DNA of 64,000 bases from Salinibacterium sp. dk2585 (GCF_008001035.1 NZ_CP042856.1:682001-746000); one strand, 5' to 3'; counted from the first letter of the stretch, positions 55,903-64,000 are shown. The notes: generated by a model from the sequence alone, not told the origin. Translations and numbers: made by a program.

Positions 55903-56522
55903 TGGCGTCCGGCCTCTTCATCACCTTCGAGGGCGGCGACGGTTCGGGCAAGACGACACAGTCGGAGCTGCTTGCCGCGTGGCTGGAGGAGCAGGGACGG
56001 GAGGTCGTGCGCAGCCGCGAGCCAGGAGGCACCGACCTCGGGCTCGAGTTGCGGGAGATCGTGCTGCACCGCCGCGGGCACATCGCCCCACGCGCGGAGG
56101 CGCTCATCTACGCGGCCGATCGGGCCCACAACATCGCGACCAAGGTGCGGCCGGCCGTCGAGTCCGGTGCGGTCGTGATCCAGGATCGCTACCTCGATAG
56201 CTCGGTTGCCTATCAGGGTGCCGGGCGCGTGCTCGACGGGGGAGAGGTGCGCGACGTGTCCCTCTGGGCCACGGAGGGCTTCCTGCCCCACCTGACAATC
56301 CTGCTCGACCTCGATGAGACGGTGGGACGTGAGCGACTGGATGTCTCGCGCACCCGCTTTGACCGGCTCGAGGCGGAGAAGGCCGACTTCCACGCCCGCG
56401 TGCGGGCAGGGTACCTCGCGCTCGCCGCGGCTGAGCCCGAGCGCTTCCTCGTGCTGGATGCGACGCGTCCCGTCGACGAGCTCGCGGCGGCCATTCGCGA
56501 GCGCCTCGGCACCCTCCTTTGA
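55902..56522 (+). CDS. tmk: Thymidylate kinase
   Basis: Phosphorylates dTMP, 206 aa. P-loop FEGGDGSGKTTQSEL, DRx motif QDRYLDSSVAYQGAGR, and the lid region. GTG 55902 shares bases with the topA stop (TAGTG). It runs into holB. Confidence 0.96.
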   Translation: MASGLFITFEGGDGSGKTTQSELLAAWLEEQGREVVRSREPGGTDLGLELREIVLHRRGHIAPRAEALIYAADRAHNIATKVRPAVESGAVVIQDRYLDSSVAYQGAGRVLDGGEVRDVSLWATEGFLPHLTILLDLDETVGRERLDVSRTRFDRLEAEKADFHARVRAGYLALAAAEPERFLVLDATRPVDELAAAIRERLGTLL

Positions 56523-56548
56523 CGGTGGGCGACCCTAGGCTTGAGCGC

Positions 56549-57709
56549 GTGAGCGTGTGGGACGAACTGACCGGGCAGTCGGAGGCCATCGAGGTCTTCC
56601 GGGCGGCCGCGGCATCCGCTGCCGACCGTGACGATACGGGCAACTCCATGACGCACTCGTGGCTCATCACGGGCCCTCCCGGCAGCGGCCGCTCGAACCT
56701 CGCCTTCGCCTTCGCCACGGCGCTGCTGAGCACCGATCCCGACGGTGACGAGGCGACGCAGCGGCAGGTCGAGGCGCGGTCACATCCCGACCTCGCGGTG
56801 CTCTCGACCGAGCGGGTCATCATCACGATCGACGAGGTGCGCACCCTCGTCGCGAGCTCGCAGTTCTCGCCCTCGGTGGCGCGCTACCGCGTCATGGTGA
56901 TCGAGGATGCCGACCGCATGACGGAGCGCACCTCCAACCTGCTGCTGAAGGCCCTTGAGGAGCCGCCACCCCGCACCGTGTGGATACTCTGCGCTCCCAG
57001 CGAAGCCGACCTGATCCCAACGATCCGCTCGCGCGTGCGCTCGGTTCGGTTGCGGGTTCCCGCGGTTGCCGACGTGGCCCAGCTCATCGAGCGACGCGAC
57101 GGCGTCAGCCCCGAGATCGCGCTGCGGGCGGCTCGCGAGGCGCAGAGCCACATCGGCATGGCGCACCGGCTCGCCACCAACGACGATGCGCGGCGCAGGC
57201 GGGAACAGACGCTGCGCACGGCCCTCGGCATCCGCTCGGTTTCGGATGCCGTCATGGCGGCCGCGACCATGCTCGAGTTGGCGGGTGACGACGCCAAGGC
57301 CATCACGCTCGAGCGGGACGCCCAGGAGCGCGAGAGTGCCCTGCGGTCGCTCGGGATCGAGCCGGGCGGCACGATCCCGCCCGCCCTTCGCTCGCAGCTG
57401 AAGAACCTCGAGGAAGACCAGAAGCGCCGGGCGACGCGCTCGCTTCGCGATGGGATCGACCGCGTCATGGTCGACCTGCAGTCCCTGTTCCGCGACGTGC
57501 TGCTCGTGCAGCTCGGTGCCTCGGTCGAGCTCGTCAACCTGAGCCTCGAGACCGAACTTCGGACCGCGGCGGAGGCAAGCCGGCCGCACCAGACCCTCGC
57601 GGTGCTCGACGCGATCGCAACCGCCCGCCGCCGCATCGAGGGCAACGTCGCGCCCGCGCTCGCCCTCGAGGCCATGCTGATTGCCGCCACCCGAAAGGAC
57701 CATGCGTGA
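56549..57709 (+). CDS. holB: DNA polymerase III delta-prime subunit
   Basis: Clamp-loader subunit, 386 aa. Walker A-like ITGPPGSGRSNLAFAFA (Arg instead of Lys, typical of delta-prime), sensor region LLLKALEEPPPRTVWILCAPSEADLIPTIRSRVRSVRL. GTG 56549 (MSVWDELTGQ) is preferred, with TAGGCT (56536-56541) 7 nt before it; an upstream TTG at 56519 overlaps the tmk stop. The topA-tmk-holB order is common in this group. Confidence 0.95.
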   Translation: MSVWDELTGQSEAIEVFRAAAASAADRDDTGNSMTHSWLITGPPGSGRSNLAFAFATALLSTDPDGDEATQRQVEARSHPDLAVLSTERVIITIDEVRTLVASSQFSPSVARYRVMVIEDADRMTERTSNLLLKALEEPPPRTVWILCAPSEADLIPTIRSRVRSVRLRVPAVADVAQLIERRDGVSPEIALRAAREAQSHIGMAHRLATNDDARRRREQTLRTALGIRSVSDAVMAAATMLELAGDDAKAITLERDAQERESALRSLGIEPGGTIPPALRSQLKNLEEDQKRRATRSLRDGIDRVMVDLQSLFRDVLLVQLGASVELVNLSLETELRTAAEASRPHQTLAVLDAIATARRRIEGNVAPALALEAMLIAATRKDHA

Positions 57710-59235
57710 AGTGCATCCGCGTTGCCACCGTCGCCCTCCTCGCTGCGACGTCGCTGCTGTTGACGGCGTGCATGCCGGGTTTCTCGCGGCCAGCCCCCGA
57801 CGCTTCTGAGCCGACGGGTGAGAGCGTCGCCGCCGAACTCGAGCAGTACTACCACCAGGTCATCGAGTGGGAGTGGTGCGACGGCGAGTTCCACTGCGCG
57901 ACGGCCGAGGTTCCGCTCGACTGGAGCGAGCCGCAGGGAGCGTCGATCGAGATCGCGCTTATCCGTTCCCCCGCTGAGGGTGAGTCGATGGGCTCGCTGC
58001 TGGTGAATCCCGGGGGCCCGGGTGCCTCCGGGGTCGACCAGGTTCGCGATGGTGTCGACTACGCGGCATCCGAGAGGCTTCGTCGCCACTACGACATCGT
58101 GGGCTTCGATCCGCGGGGTGTGGGCGCGTCGGATGCCGTCAGTTGCTACGACGACCCGGACGTGCTTACGGAGTTCATCTACGAGATCGTCCCGTATGAG
58201 GCCGGCACGGTTGAGTGGCTCGACGCGGTCGAGGAGAGCAACGCGCGCTTTGGCGAGGAGTGCCTCGAGCACACGGGTGAGCTGCTCGGTCTTGTCGACA
58301 CCGTGAGCGCGGCGCGCGACATGGACGTGCTGCGGGCGGCGCTCGGCGACGAACGCCTCAACTATCTCGGCTACTCCTACGGCACCTTGCTCGGCGCGAC
58401 CTACGCCGAGCTGCACCCCGAGAAGACCGGCCGCCTGGTGCTCGACGGTGCCCTTGACCCCGCGACGAGTGACTTCGATGTCACGGCCGCACAGGCGCAG
58501 GGCTTCGAGAGCGCCATGCGCGCCTTCCTTGCCGATTGCCTCACGGGTGAGGAGTGTCCCTTCTCGGGCACTTCCGTCGACGAGGGCATGGCCGAACTGG
58601 CGGGCATCTTCGACCGCCTCGACGCGAGCCCTCTCCGGGCGGAGGATGGGCGGATGCTCGGCAGCAGCGCCATGTTCACCGCCGTCATCCTGCCGCTCTA
58701 CAGCCAGGACACCTGGGGGTACCTCTCCCAGCTCATCGCCGACGTGAAGTCAGGCAGCGCCGAGCTGGCGTTCTCGCTCGCCGACGCCTACAACGGCCGC
58801 AATCCTGACGGCACCTACGCGGACAACTCGACCGAGGCGTTCATCGCGATCAACTGCCTCGACTACTCGTCGACCAGCACCCGCGAGACGCTGTCGGCGG
58901 AGGCGGCCGAGTTGGCCCGGATCGCCCCGGTCTTCGGCCCGCTCATGTCCTATGGCGGCACGTCGTGTGACGAGTGGCCCTTCCCGCCGACGCGCGACCG
59001 GCAGCCGATTGCGGCCGCGGGTTCGGCGCCGATCCTCGTGGTCGGAACCACGAATGACCCGGCGACGCCCTACAAGTGGTCGGTCGCGCTTGCCGAGCAG
59101 CTCGAGAACGGTCACCTCGTCACCTACGAGGGTGAGGGGCACACTGCCTACAACAAGTCCAACGCGTGCGTGAACGACGCGGTCGACGGCTTCTTTATCG
59201 AAGGGATCGTCCCAGAGACCGACCCGCTCTGCTGA
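57706..59235 (+). CDS. S33-family alpha/beta hydrolase, lipoprotein (tripeptidyl aminopeptidase type)
   Basis: Secreted lipid-anchored peptidase, 509 aa. Signal MKCIRVATVALLAATSLLLTAC ends in a lipobox Cys22. Nucleophile elbow GYSYGTLLGATYAELHP, preceded by oxyanion region NPGGPGASG; the C-terminal TAP-like domain ends with GHTAYNKSNACV containing the catalytic His. Resembles SlpD/E and other S33 peptidases that release peptides from N-termini. GTG 57706 overlaps the holB stop. Confidence 0.92.
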   Translation: MKCIRVATVALLAATSLLLTACMPGFSRPAPDASEPTGESVAAELEQYYHQVIEWEWCDGEFHCATAEVPLDWSEPQGASIEIALIRSPAEGESMGSLLVNPGGPGASGVDQVRDGVDYAASERLRRHYDIVGFDPRGVGASDAVSCYDDPDVLTEFIYEIVPYEAGTVEWLDAVEESNARFGEECLEHTGELLGLVDTVSAARDMDVLRAALGDERLNYLGYSYGTLLGATYAELHPEKTGRLVLDGALDPATSDFDVTAAQAQGFESAMRAFLADCLTGEECPFSGTSVDEGMAELAGIFDRLDASPLRAEDGRMLGSSAMFTAVILPLYSQDTWGYLSQLIADVKSGSAELAFSLADAYNGRNPDGTYADNSTEAFIAINCLDYSSTSTRETLSAEAAELARIAPVFGPLMSYGGTSCDEWPFPPTRDRQPIAAAGSAPILVVGTTNDPATPYKWSVALAEQLENGHLVTYEGEGHTAYNKSNACVNDAVDGFFIEGIVPETDPLC

Positions 59236-59269
59236 TCTCTCGTGCGCGGAGAGCGGGTTTGCTGCATTT

Positions 59270-59283
59270 TTGCATTGCTGCAA
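59270..59283 (+). promoter_or_regulatory. Candidate operator upstream of the TetR gene
   Basis: Inverted repeat TTGCA-TTGC-TGCAA, within a longer GCAT-rich run (GCATTTTTGCATTGCTGCAAGAATGC), sits 11-24 nt before the TetR start. The position suits autoregulation. Not tested. Confidence 0.45.
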
Positions 59284-59293
59284 GAATGCGGAC

Positions 59294-59938
59294 ATGAGTG
59301 TTTTGCAGGCTGCGGTCGACGGCGAGCCGGGGCTCAGGGAGCGCAAGCGCCGGGCCACGGCATCGGCGATCCAGCGTGCCGCGATCGAGCTCGCACTCGA
59401 GTCGGGTCTGGGCGTCACGGTCGAGGAGATCAGCCGTCGCGCCGGGGTGTCGCCCCGCACCTTCTTCAATTATTTCCCGACGAAGGAAGACGCCTTCCTC
59501 GGCACGGTGCCGCCGCTGCCAGTAGGGATCGCGCGCGAGCGCTTCGTGACCGCAGGGCCCGGCTCCGACCTGATCAGCGACCTGACGCAGATGCTGGCCG
59601 ACATGTCGGGCGACGAGTTGGTCGACAGTGAGGTCTTCCTGCTACGTCGGCGGCTTGTCGCGAGTCATCCGGAGCTCGCGGCCCGCAGGCTCCTCACGAC
59701 CCGCACCCTCGAGAGCCAGCTCCTCGAGATCGTCGAGGAGCGGCTCCTGGCCGACGCTGCCGCGACCGGCGCGGTCACGGACGGGGTGCGCAATCAGGCG
59801 GCCGTCGTCACCTTCGCGGCCTTCGGTGTGCTCCGGAGCGCCTGGATGCGCTGGGTCGACCTCGACGGCGCGGAACCTATGGAGGAGTGCATCCGCTCGT
59901 CCTTCGCGACCGCGAGGGAACTTTTCGCACCACGCTGA
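59294..59938 (+). CDS. TetR-family transcriptional regulator
   Basis: Repressor of 214 aa. The HTH lies in IQRAAIELALESGLGVTVEEISRRAGVSPRTFFNYFPTKEDAFLG. The C-terminal helices are typical for the AcrR group (SRVATAGPGSDLISDLT region onwards). Start ATG 59294 (MSVLQAAVDGEPG). No neighbouring gene is obviously its target, since it follows the S33 peptidase gene and precedes a tRNA. Confidence 0.93.
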   Translation: MSVLQAAVDGEPGLRERKRRATASAIQRAAIELALESGLGVTVEEISRRAGVSPRTFFNYFPTKEDAFLGTVPPLPVGIARERFVTAGPGSDLISDLTQMLADMSGDELVDSEVFLLRRRLVASHPELAARRLLTTRTLESQLLEIVEERLLADAAATGAVTDGVRNQAAVVTFAAFGVLRSAWMRWVDLDGAEPMEECIRSSFATARELFAPR

Positions 59939-60013
59939 TGGCGCAAACGGTATGGAGCACCCCTCCGCATCGGGTAAGCTTTCTTGCTGTGCGCACGAGC
60001 TCGCTCGTCGCCC

Positions 60014-60086
60014 GCCGCCTTAGCTCAGTCGGTAGAGCATCTCACTCGTAATGAGAAGGTCGTCAGTTCGATTCTGACAGGCGGCT
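60014..60086 (+). tRNA. tRNA-Thr (anticodon CGT)
   Basis: GCCGCCTTAGCTCAGTCGGT at the 5' end; acceptor GCCGCCT pairs with AGGCGGC (60079-60085). Anticodon arm TCTCA-CTCGTAA-TGAGA gives CGT. T-arm CAGTTCGATTCTG. CCA not encoded. Downstream DNA to about 63.3 kb looks accessory. Confidence 0.96.
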
Positions 60087-60093
60087 CAAGTAA

Positions 60094-60131
60094 ACAAAGG
60101 GATCGGAGGCCATTGGCCCCGGTCCCTTTGT
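60094..60131 (+). terminator. Terminator after tRNA-Thr
   Basis: ACAAAGGGATCGG (60094-60106) pairs with CCGGTCCCTTTGT (60119-60131) with one G-U, and an inner GGCC-ATT-GGCC stem continues it. The following stretch to 60309 shows no gene apart from the SD of the collagen-like gene. Confidence 0.8.
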
Positions 60132-60309
60132 CGTTCATTGGGTGGGCGTAGGGAATGCTGAGCCAGCACTCCATCGCGGTCGGCCGCAATCGACGTCTCC
60201 TGCGGCCACTCGCCATAGCGACGCGGTCATAGAGGACCATAATCGTGGACGTACCCATATACTGGCTCCGTTCATCGCGCATTCCGCGCCTCGAAGAAGG
60301 AGCCGCTTC

Positions 60310-61200
60310 ATGCTCGGAACCCGCAAGGCCACTGTGCTCCTGCTCTCGCTTACGTTGGCGCTCGGCCTGGGCAGTGGAGCGGCGGGTGCGGCGATCGTGA
60401 CCGGCGCGACCAGCGCCCCCGGTGTCGCGGGGTCCCCGGGTGTGGCTGGTAGCCGGGGGGATACTGGCGAGCGGGGAGCGACCGGGGCCAGCGGGCAAGA
60501 CGGTCGCGATGGCGTGGATGGCAGAGACGGCTCGACCGGTGCCAAGGGCGATGCTGGCGAGAAAGGCGCAGACGGAGCCGCGGGCCCCGTAGGTGAAGCG
60601 GGAGCCAAGGGCGCACCCGGTGCAGCGGGCCCCGTCGGTGCGCCCGGCGCACCCGGTGCAACGGGTCCCGTCGGTGCCACCGGCGCAACGGGCCTTACCG
60701 GCGCAACCGGCCCTGCTGGTCCCGCCGGCCCTGCGGGGTCCAGCGGTGTGAATTCAGTGCCATGGGCAGCTGGAGTCACGGGTGTCCAGAGCGTCGAGGG
60801 GGGTGGTGGTCCATTGACATTCCCTGGTTTCAGCTACAACGCCACGTACTTCATGTCCACTAGCGACGGAGTCATCGTCACGCAGACCGGCTACTACGAG
60901 ATCAGCTATTCAGTGCGCCCGGTCTCGGGCCAGGTTTCGACAGCCTCCCTGGCCGCGAGCGACAATCGCTCCTTCGTCGTCCATATCGATTCGCAGCCGC
61001 TGGCCCAAAGCCGCGTGTATCTCCCCACGCTCAATGTGGATATGCCGTCCGGGCCCACCCTGAAGGTCTTCGTCGACGGTGGAACGGTCGAGTACTCCGG
61101 GGTGGTTCAGCTCTATGCCAACTCGCACATCGCGATCCAGCCGGAGGGCACCGCGCCAGCGACGGACATCACGGCGACACTTAGCCTCAAGCGCCTGTAG
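60310..61200 (+). CDS. Secreted collagen-like protein with C-terminal globular domain
   Basis: A 296-aa exported protein. Signal peptide about residues 1-27 (MLGTRKATVLLLSLTLALGL...). Residues 38-145 are 36 uninterrupted Gly-X-Y triplets (GVAGSPGVAG, GEKGADGAAG, GPAGPAGPAG), the collagen triple-helix pattern. Residues about 150-296 form a beta-rich domain (NATYFMSTSDGVIVTQTGYYEISYSV) like the C1q/TNF-like trimer domains of bacterial collagens such as BclA. ATG 60310 follows AAGGAG 8 nt upstream. No LPXTG anchor. It sits 109 codons' distance from tRNA-Thr, at the edge of an accessory block. Role in surface adhesion or spore-like coats is unproven. Confidence 0.88.
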   Translation: MLGTRKATVLLLSLTLALGLGSGAAGAAIVTGATSAPGVAGSPGVAGSRGDTGERGATGASGQDGRDGVDGRDGSTGAKGDAGEKGADGAAGPVGEAGAKGAPGAAGPVGAPGAPGATGPVGATGATGLTGATGPAGPAGPAGSSGVNSVPWAAGVTGVQSVEGGGGPLTFPGFSYNATYFMSTSDGVIVTQTGYYEISYSVRPVSGQVSTASLAASDNRSFVVHIDSQPLAQSRVYLPTLNVDMPSGPTLKVFVDGGTVEYSGVVQLYANSHIAIQPEGTAPATDITATLSLKRL

Positions 61201-61254
61201 TGGCCCGCGTCTAGTCGATAAGGGAACTGCGAGGATGACCGTCGAGCGCTAGGG

Positions 61255-61347
61255 CGCTTCTGGAGCAGCCTCTATGCCGGCCACTTCTACACAACCAGTG
61301 CGAGCGAGCGTGATCGGGTGATCGCGACCTATCCCGAGAACGTGTGG
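61255..61347 (+). pseudogene. Remnant of a DUF5648-repeat cell-surface protein
   Basis: Frame from 61255 reads RFWSSLYAGHFYTTSASERD and on to VIATYPENVW, which is one DUF5648 repeat (the ...FYTTSAAERD...W pattern). There is no start codon or signal before it and the frame is lost after 61347. The neighbouring DNA to 61511 has no intact gene. Presumably a decayed gene near the tRNA boundary. Confidence 0.6.
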
Positions 61348-61511
61348 AGTTCGTCACCGACGTCGGCGGCGACGCGGCGCTCGTTTCCGCGACCAGCCCG
61401 GACGGTCTGTCATCCTGGTCACGGTCGCGGACACCTGGCATCCGCCGATGCTGACCCTCTTCGTGCCCGACGCGCTTGCGCTCTCGGCGACGGCGACGAG
61501 CCGCAACGCCC

Positions 61512-62114
61512 TCACGTGGGGCGGTGCGGTGTGGCGCGGGCGTCGAGCCGGCGGACGGACTCCCGGATCGCGCCGTGCAGCATGATCTCGAGGGCGCCGA
61601 CGACGCGGTAGGGGTGTTCGACCATCCCGTCCGCGACCCAGCGCAGCACTACGGCGAGCACCGCCGAGGTGTAGAAGTCGACGACCAGGATGCGATCCTG
61701 CGCCTGTACCGGCCCGCCGCCGTCCTGGTCCATGACGGACTCCGTGACCGGCCGCATCTGGCGGAACAGGAAGCGCTCGACCCCGGACTGTCCCAGCCCG
61801 TCGAACACCGCGAGCACCGCCGCGCGGTTCTTGCGCATATAGAGCATCAGGCGGACCAGGCCGTCCGCCCACCCCAGCTCGGAGGCGAACGCGCGGACCT
61901 GGCCGGCGATCTCGGTCTCGAACACCCACACCGCGAGGTGGCGGACGTCGGGGAAGTGGTAGTAGAAGGCCTGTCGGGTCAGCCCGCAGTCGCGCGTCAG
62001 CTCGGTGACGGTGACCTTGTCGAACGGCTCCGTCCGCAGCCGGACCTTGAGCGCGGCAGCCAGCGCGTCGCGCGCACCGGCGCGCCGCTGCGCGACGGAC
62101 CTCTCATCGGCCAT
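61512..62114 (-). CDS. TetR-family regulator (DhaS-like C-terminal domain)
   Basis: Regulator of 200 aa, starting MADERSVAQRRAGARDALAA. HTH in FDKVTVTELTRDCGLTRQAFYYHFPDVRHLAVWVF. The C-terminal half resembles the TetR_C_8 domain found in DhaS-type activators (MLYMRKNRAAVLAVFDGLGQSGVERFLFRQMRPV). Divergent from a DUF5692 gene 132 bp away, so it likely controls it. Confidence 0.88.
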   Translation of the reverse strand: MADERSVAQRRAGARDALAAALKVRLRTEPFDKVTVTELTRDCGLTRQAFYYHFPDVRHLAVWVFETEIAGQVRAFASELGWADGLVRLMLYMRKNRAAVLAVFDGLGQSGVERFLFRQMRPVTESVMDQDGGGPVQAQDRILVVDFYTSAVLAVVLRWVADGMVEHPYRVVGALEIMLHGAIRESVRRLDARATPHRPT

Positions 62115-62141
62115 GCCTGACGGTACCGCCGGACGCTCCTG

Positions 62142-62177
62142 GACACCTAGGCCCAGATGTCTAATGACTGGCCAGAC
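62142..62177. promoter_or_regulatory. Possible operator between TetR and DUF5692 genes
   Basis: Contains the 8-bp palindrome CTGGCCAG (62168-62175) inside GTCT-N11-AGAC, and nearby GACA...TGTC (62142-62161). Short and therefore weak evidence; the placement in a divergent promoter region is suggestive. Confidence 0.3.
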
Positions 62178-62246
62178 CGGATTTTCTACCGTAGATGCCA
62201 GGACGGCACGCGTCCGGCGGGCCGCTAGGAGGAGGTCCGAAAAACC

Positions 62247-63218
62247 ATGTTCTTGTACGAATCAATTCCCTGGTACTCCTGGGCGATGTTCGGCATCGTC
62301 CTGGTTGGCCTCATCGCGCTCAACGAGGTGACGCGACGCTGGAAGTGGGCCGGCATCGCCTTCTTCGTGGCGCTGCCACTGCTGCTCACGATCTTCGTGT
62401 GGCCGATCACCGCCGGTGAAGGATCATCCACCGGCACGTGGTTCCACTGGGTGAAGGTCTACTCCGCTCTCGCAGGATGCTTGGGCTTCATGCTCATCCG
62501 CTACATCCCCCGGTTGGCGGCGAACAAGTGGGCACTCATGTTCCCAGCGCTCATCCTCGCGATCAACATCGGCGAGGCCGTCATCCGCGACTTCGAGGTC
62601 GCGAACCTGCAGGGCATGCACGACGGTGTCTTCATGGTCGGTGGACCGTGGAACTACATGAACGCCATCGCCGGCATCCTGAACCTTCTCACCATCTGCG
62701 GCTGGGCTGGCATCATCATCTCCCGCGACAAGACGAAGGACATGATTTGGCCCGACATGATGTGGTTCTGGATCATCGCGTACGACCTGTGGAACTTCGC
62801 CTACGTGTACAACTGCGTCGGTGACCACTCGTTCTACGCCGGTGCCGCGCTGCTCATCTCCTGCACCATCCCCGCCTTCTTCATCAAGAAGGGCGCGTGG
62901 CTGCAGCATCGTGCGCACACGCTGGCGCTCTGGATGATGTTCACGATGGCGGTTCCGACGTTCGTCTCGACGTCGCCGTTCGCCGTGGAGTCCTCGCACA
63001 ACCCGACCGCCCTGTTCGTCGTGTCGGCCCTGTCGCTCGCGGCCAACATCGCCGTCGCGGCCTACCAGGCGTACACGATCGTCAAGCGGCGCCGGAACCC
63101 GCTCCGCGACGAGCTCTACACCGACCTGCCCCAGTACAAGGAGGTGCGCGACGCGAACCTCCCCGTCGAGTCCCCGGCCGCTCAGCCGGCTCCTCGGGGG
63201 CGACTGGTCACGGTCTGA
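62247..63218 (+). CDS. DUF5692 integral membrane protein
   Basis: A 323-aa membrane protein of unknown function, about eight helices, with conserved-looking loops rich in Trp and Asn (FMVGGPWNYMNAIAGILN, WPDMMWFWIIAYDLWNFAYVYNCVG). ATG 62247 follows an extended SD (AGGAGGAGG, 62227-62235) with an A-rich spacer. Hairpins follow at 63226-63293. It is probably regulated by the divergent TetR protein. I recognise the family but know no function. Confidence 0.82.
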   Translation: MFLYESIPWYSWAMFGIVLVGLIALNEVTRRWKWAGIAFFVALPLLLTIFVWPITAGEGSSTGTWFHWVKVYSALAGCLGFMLIRYIPRLAANKWALMFPALILAINIGEAVIRDFEVANLQGMHDGVFMVGGPWNYMNAIAGILNLLTICGWAGIIISRDKTKDMIWPDMMWFWIIAYDLWNFAYVYNCVGDHSFYAGAALLISCTIPAFFIKKGAWLQHRAHTLALWMMFTMAVPTFVSTSPFAVESSHNPTALFVVSALSLAANIAVAAYQAYTIVKRRRNPLRDELYTDLPQYKEVRDANLPVESPAAQPAPRGRLVTV

Positions 63219-63225
63219 CCGTTGA

Positions 63226-63293
63226 GCCCGGATCTCCGGGCGAGCAGTGGACATCACGCGCCGTGGTCGAGCATGATGGCTCGGCCACGGCGC
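63226..63293 (+). terminator. Two hairpins after the DUF5692 gene
   Basis: GCCCGG-ATCT-CCGGGC (63226-63241), then GCGCCGTGG (63258-63266) with CCACGGCGC (63285-63293) and an inner CGAGC/GCTCG stem. Together they end the DUF5692 transcript. The remaining gap to 63433 has only a promoter for the next gene. Confidence 0.7.
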
Positions 63294-63433
63294 TTCGTCG
63301 TACTCGGGTGTGGACAGCTTCCTCGCCCCAGGTGGCTTTTGCGAGGATGCCCGCGTGAGCCTGCCGAGTTCGGCGGCTGACGACCGCACGCGGCCAGTTA
63401 CCGGCGGCAGCGCCCTGGGGTATCGTCACGGGC

Positions 63434-64000
63434 ATGGTGACCGCATCGACGCAGATCCGCAAACGTGAGGCGTTCGGCTCGCGTAACGTGTTCATCCTCT
63501 CGGCCATCGGCTCGGCCGTTGGGCTCGGCAACATTTGGCGCTTCCCCTATGTGGCGTATGAGGGCGGCGGCGGGGCCTTCCTCATCCCGTACCTGTGCGC
63601 ACTGCTGACGGCCGGCATCCCGCTGCTATTCCTCGACTACTCGATCGGGCACCGCTTCCGCGGTTCCGCGCCGCTCGCCTTCCGGCGGATGCATCGTGCC
63701 GCCGAGCCACTCGGGTGGTGGCAGGTGCTCATCTGCGTCGTGATCGCCGTGTACTACGCCGTCATCGTCGCGTGGGCCGCGATGTATACGTGGTTCTCGG
63801 CGCGCCTCACATGGGGTGAGGGCAACGAGGAGGGCTTCTTCTTCACGGACTTCCTGCAGTCGGCGGATGTCGCAGAGGCGGGCGTCTCGACCGACTTCGT
63901 GCCTGGCGTCGGAGTGCCGCTCCTGGTCGTCTGGCTCGCCGTCATCGTCATCATGGCGCTCGGCGTCAAGCGCGGCATCGGCATGGCGAACCTCGTGCTC
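63434..64000 (+). CDS. Neurotransmitter:sodium symporter family protein (3' part cut by window edge)
   Basis: Sodium-coupled amino-acid or amine transporter of the NSS/SNF family; 189 codons visible. N-terminal signature SAIGSAVGLGNIWRFPYVAYEGGGGAFLIPY is the unwound helix 1 sodium/substrate site known from LeuT. Helix 2 TAGIPLLFLDYSIGHRFRG, further helices to the edge. ATG 63434 has TATCGT 7 nt before it (leaderless). Confidence 0.94.
   Translation, partial: MVTASTQIRKREAFGSRNVFILSAIGSAVGLGNIWRFPYVAYEGGGGAFLIPYLCALLTAGIPLLFLDYSIGHRFRGSAPLAFRRMHRAAEPLGWWQVLICVVIAVYYAVIVAWAAMYTWFSARLTWGEGNEEGFFFTDFLQSADVAEAGVSTDFVPGVGVPLLVVWLAVIVIMALGVKRGIGMANLVL

Noticed and set aside
60135-60779. Minus-strand Pro/Ala repeat frame opposite the collagen-like gene
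   Set aside because: Its PAG/PAP repeats are just the complement of Gly-X-Y codons; the plus strand has signal peptide and SD.
61348-61511. Plus-strand frame fragments (VILVTVADTWHPPML region)
   Set aside because: No start or domain I can support, and continuity with the DUF5648 fragment is lost, so I did not extend the pseudogene.

Overview
The window is high-GC DNA from an actinobacterium, most likely a member of the Microbacteriaceae. This is inferred from the protein families, the GGATGC/GCATCC word bias, an aspartokinase with a Corynebacterium-like internal start, a 6C RNA, a lysine-rich TopA tail without zinc fingers, and many leaderless genes. The genus cannot be named from sequence alone. 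Most of the window is ordinary chromosome with tightly packed, often 1-4 nt overlapping genes.

1-20,200 is a plant-polysaccharide block. It holds a YtfQRT-like furanose ABC importer (left edge, permease cut), a GH51 alpha-L-arabinofuranosidase, pncC coupled to an alditol oxidase, a xylA-xylB operon with a divergent LacI regulator, an ABC importer (binding protein and two permeases, no ATPase) with a GH3 glycosidase, and a divergent ROK regulator followed by a GH1 beta-glucosidase. Together these would import and cleave arabinoxylan- or cellulose-derived oligosaccharides and feed xylose into the pentose phosphate pathway. Several operators can be read directly from the sequence.

20,180-27,460 is mixed: a PAP2 phosphatase, a TetR regulator with a macrolide-type glycosyltransferase, a small acidic protein, a nitroreductase, tRNA-Ser(GGA) with two degenerate copies of its 3' half, an aldehyde dehydrogenase with unusual codon use, SRP RNA, and an ArsR-MFS pair. 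27,480-38,970 is core metabolism and replication: pta-ackA, a DUF559 nuclease-like gene flanked by two palindromic repeats, dnaX-recR, lysC (with internal beta start)-asd, and mqo.

39,120-42,990 holds a two-component cluster (sensor kinase, a second membrane protein that looks like a decayed kinase, and a LuxR-type regulator) followed by tdk. 43,040-49,650 holds tRNA-Pro, a metallophosphoesterase, a PASTA penicillin-binding protein, a DUF4177 protein, a RidA protein, acs and a 6C RNA. 50,000-53,020 is a compact tad pilus locus. 53,140-57,700 is topA-tmk-holB, followed by an S33 lipoprotein peptidase and a TetR regulator. From tRNA-Thr(CGT) at 60,014 to about 63,300 the content looks accessory: a collagen-like secreted protein, a gene remnant, a TetR regulator and a DUF5692 membrane protein. 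An NSS sodium symporter runs off the right edge.

Two themes cross the whole window. At least sixteen genes have a TANNNT -10 box exactly 6-7 nt before the start codon, which marks leaderless transcripts and settles several start codons. A family of palindromes sharing the core CGGAGATTCGGCGACACG occurs three times, twice on either side of the DUF559 gene.
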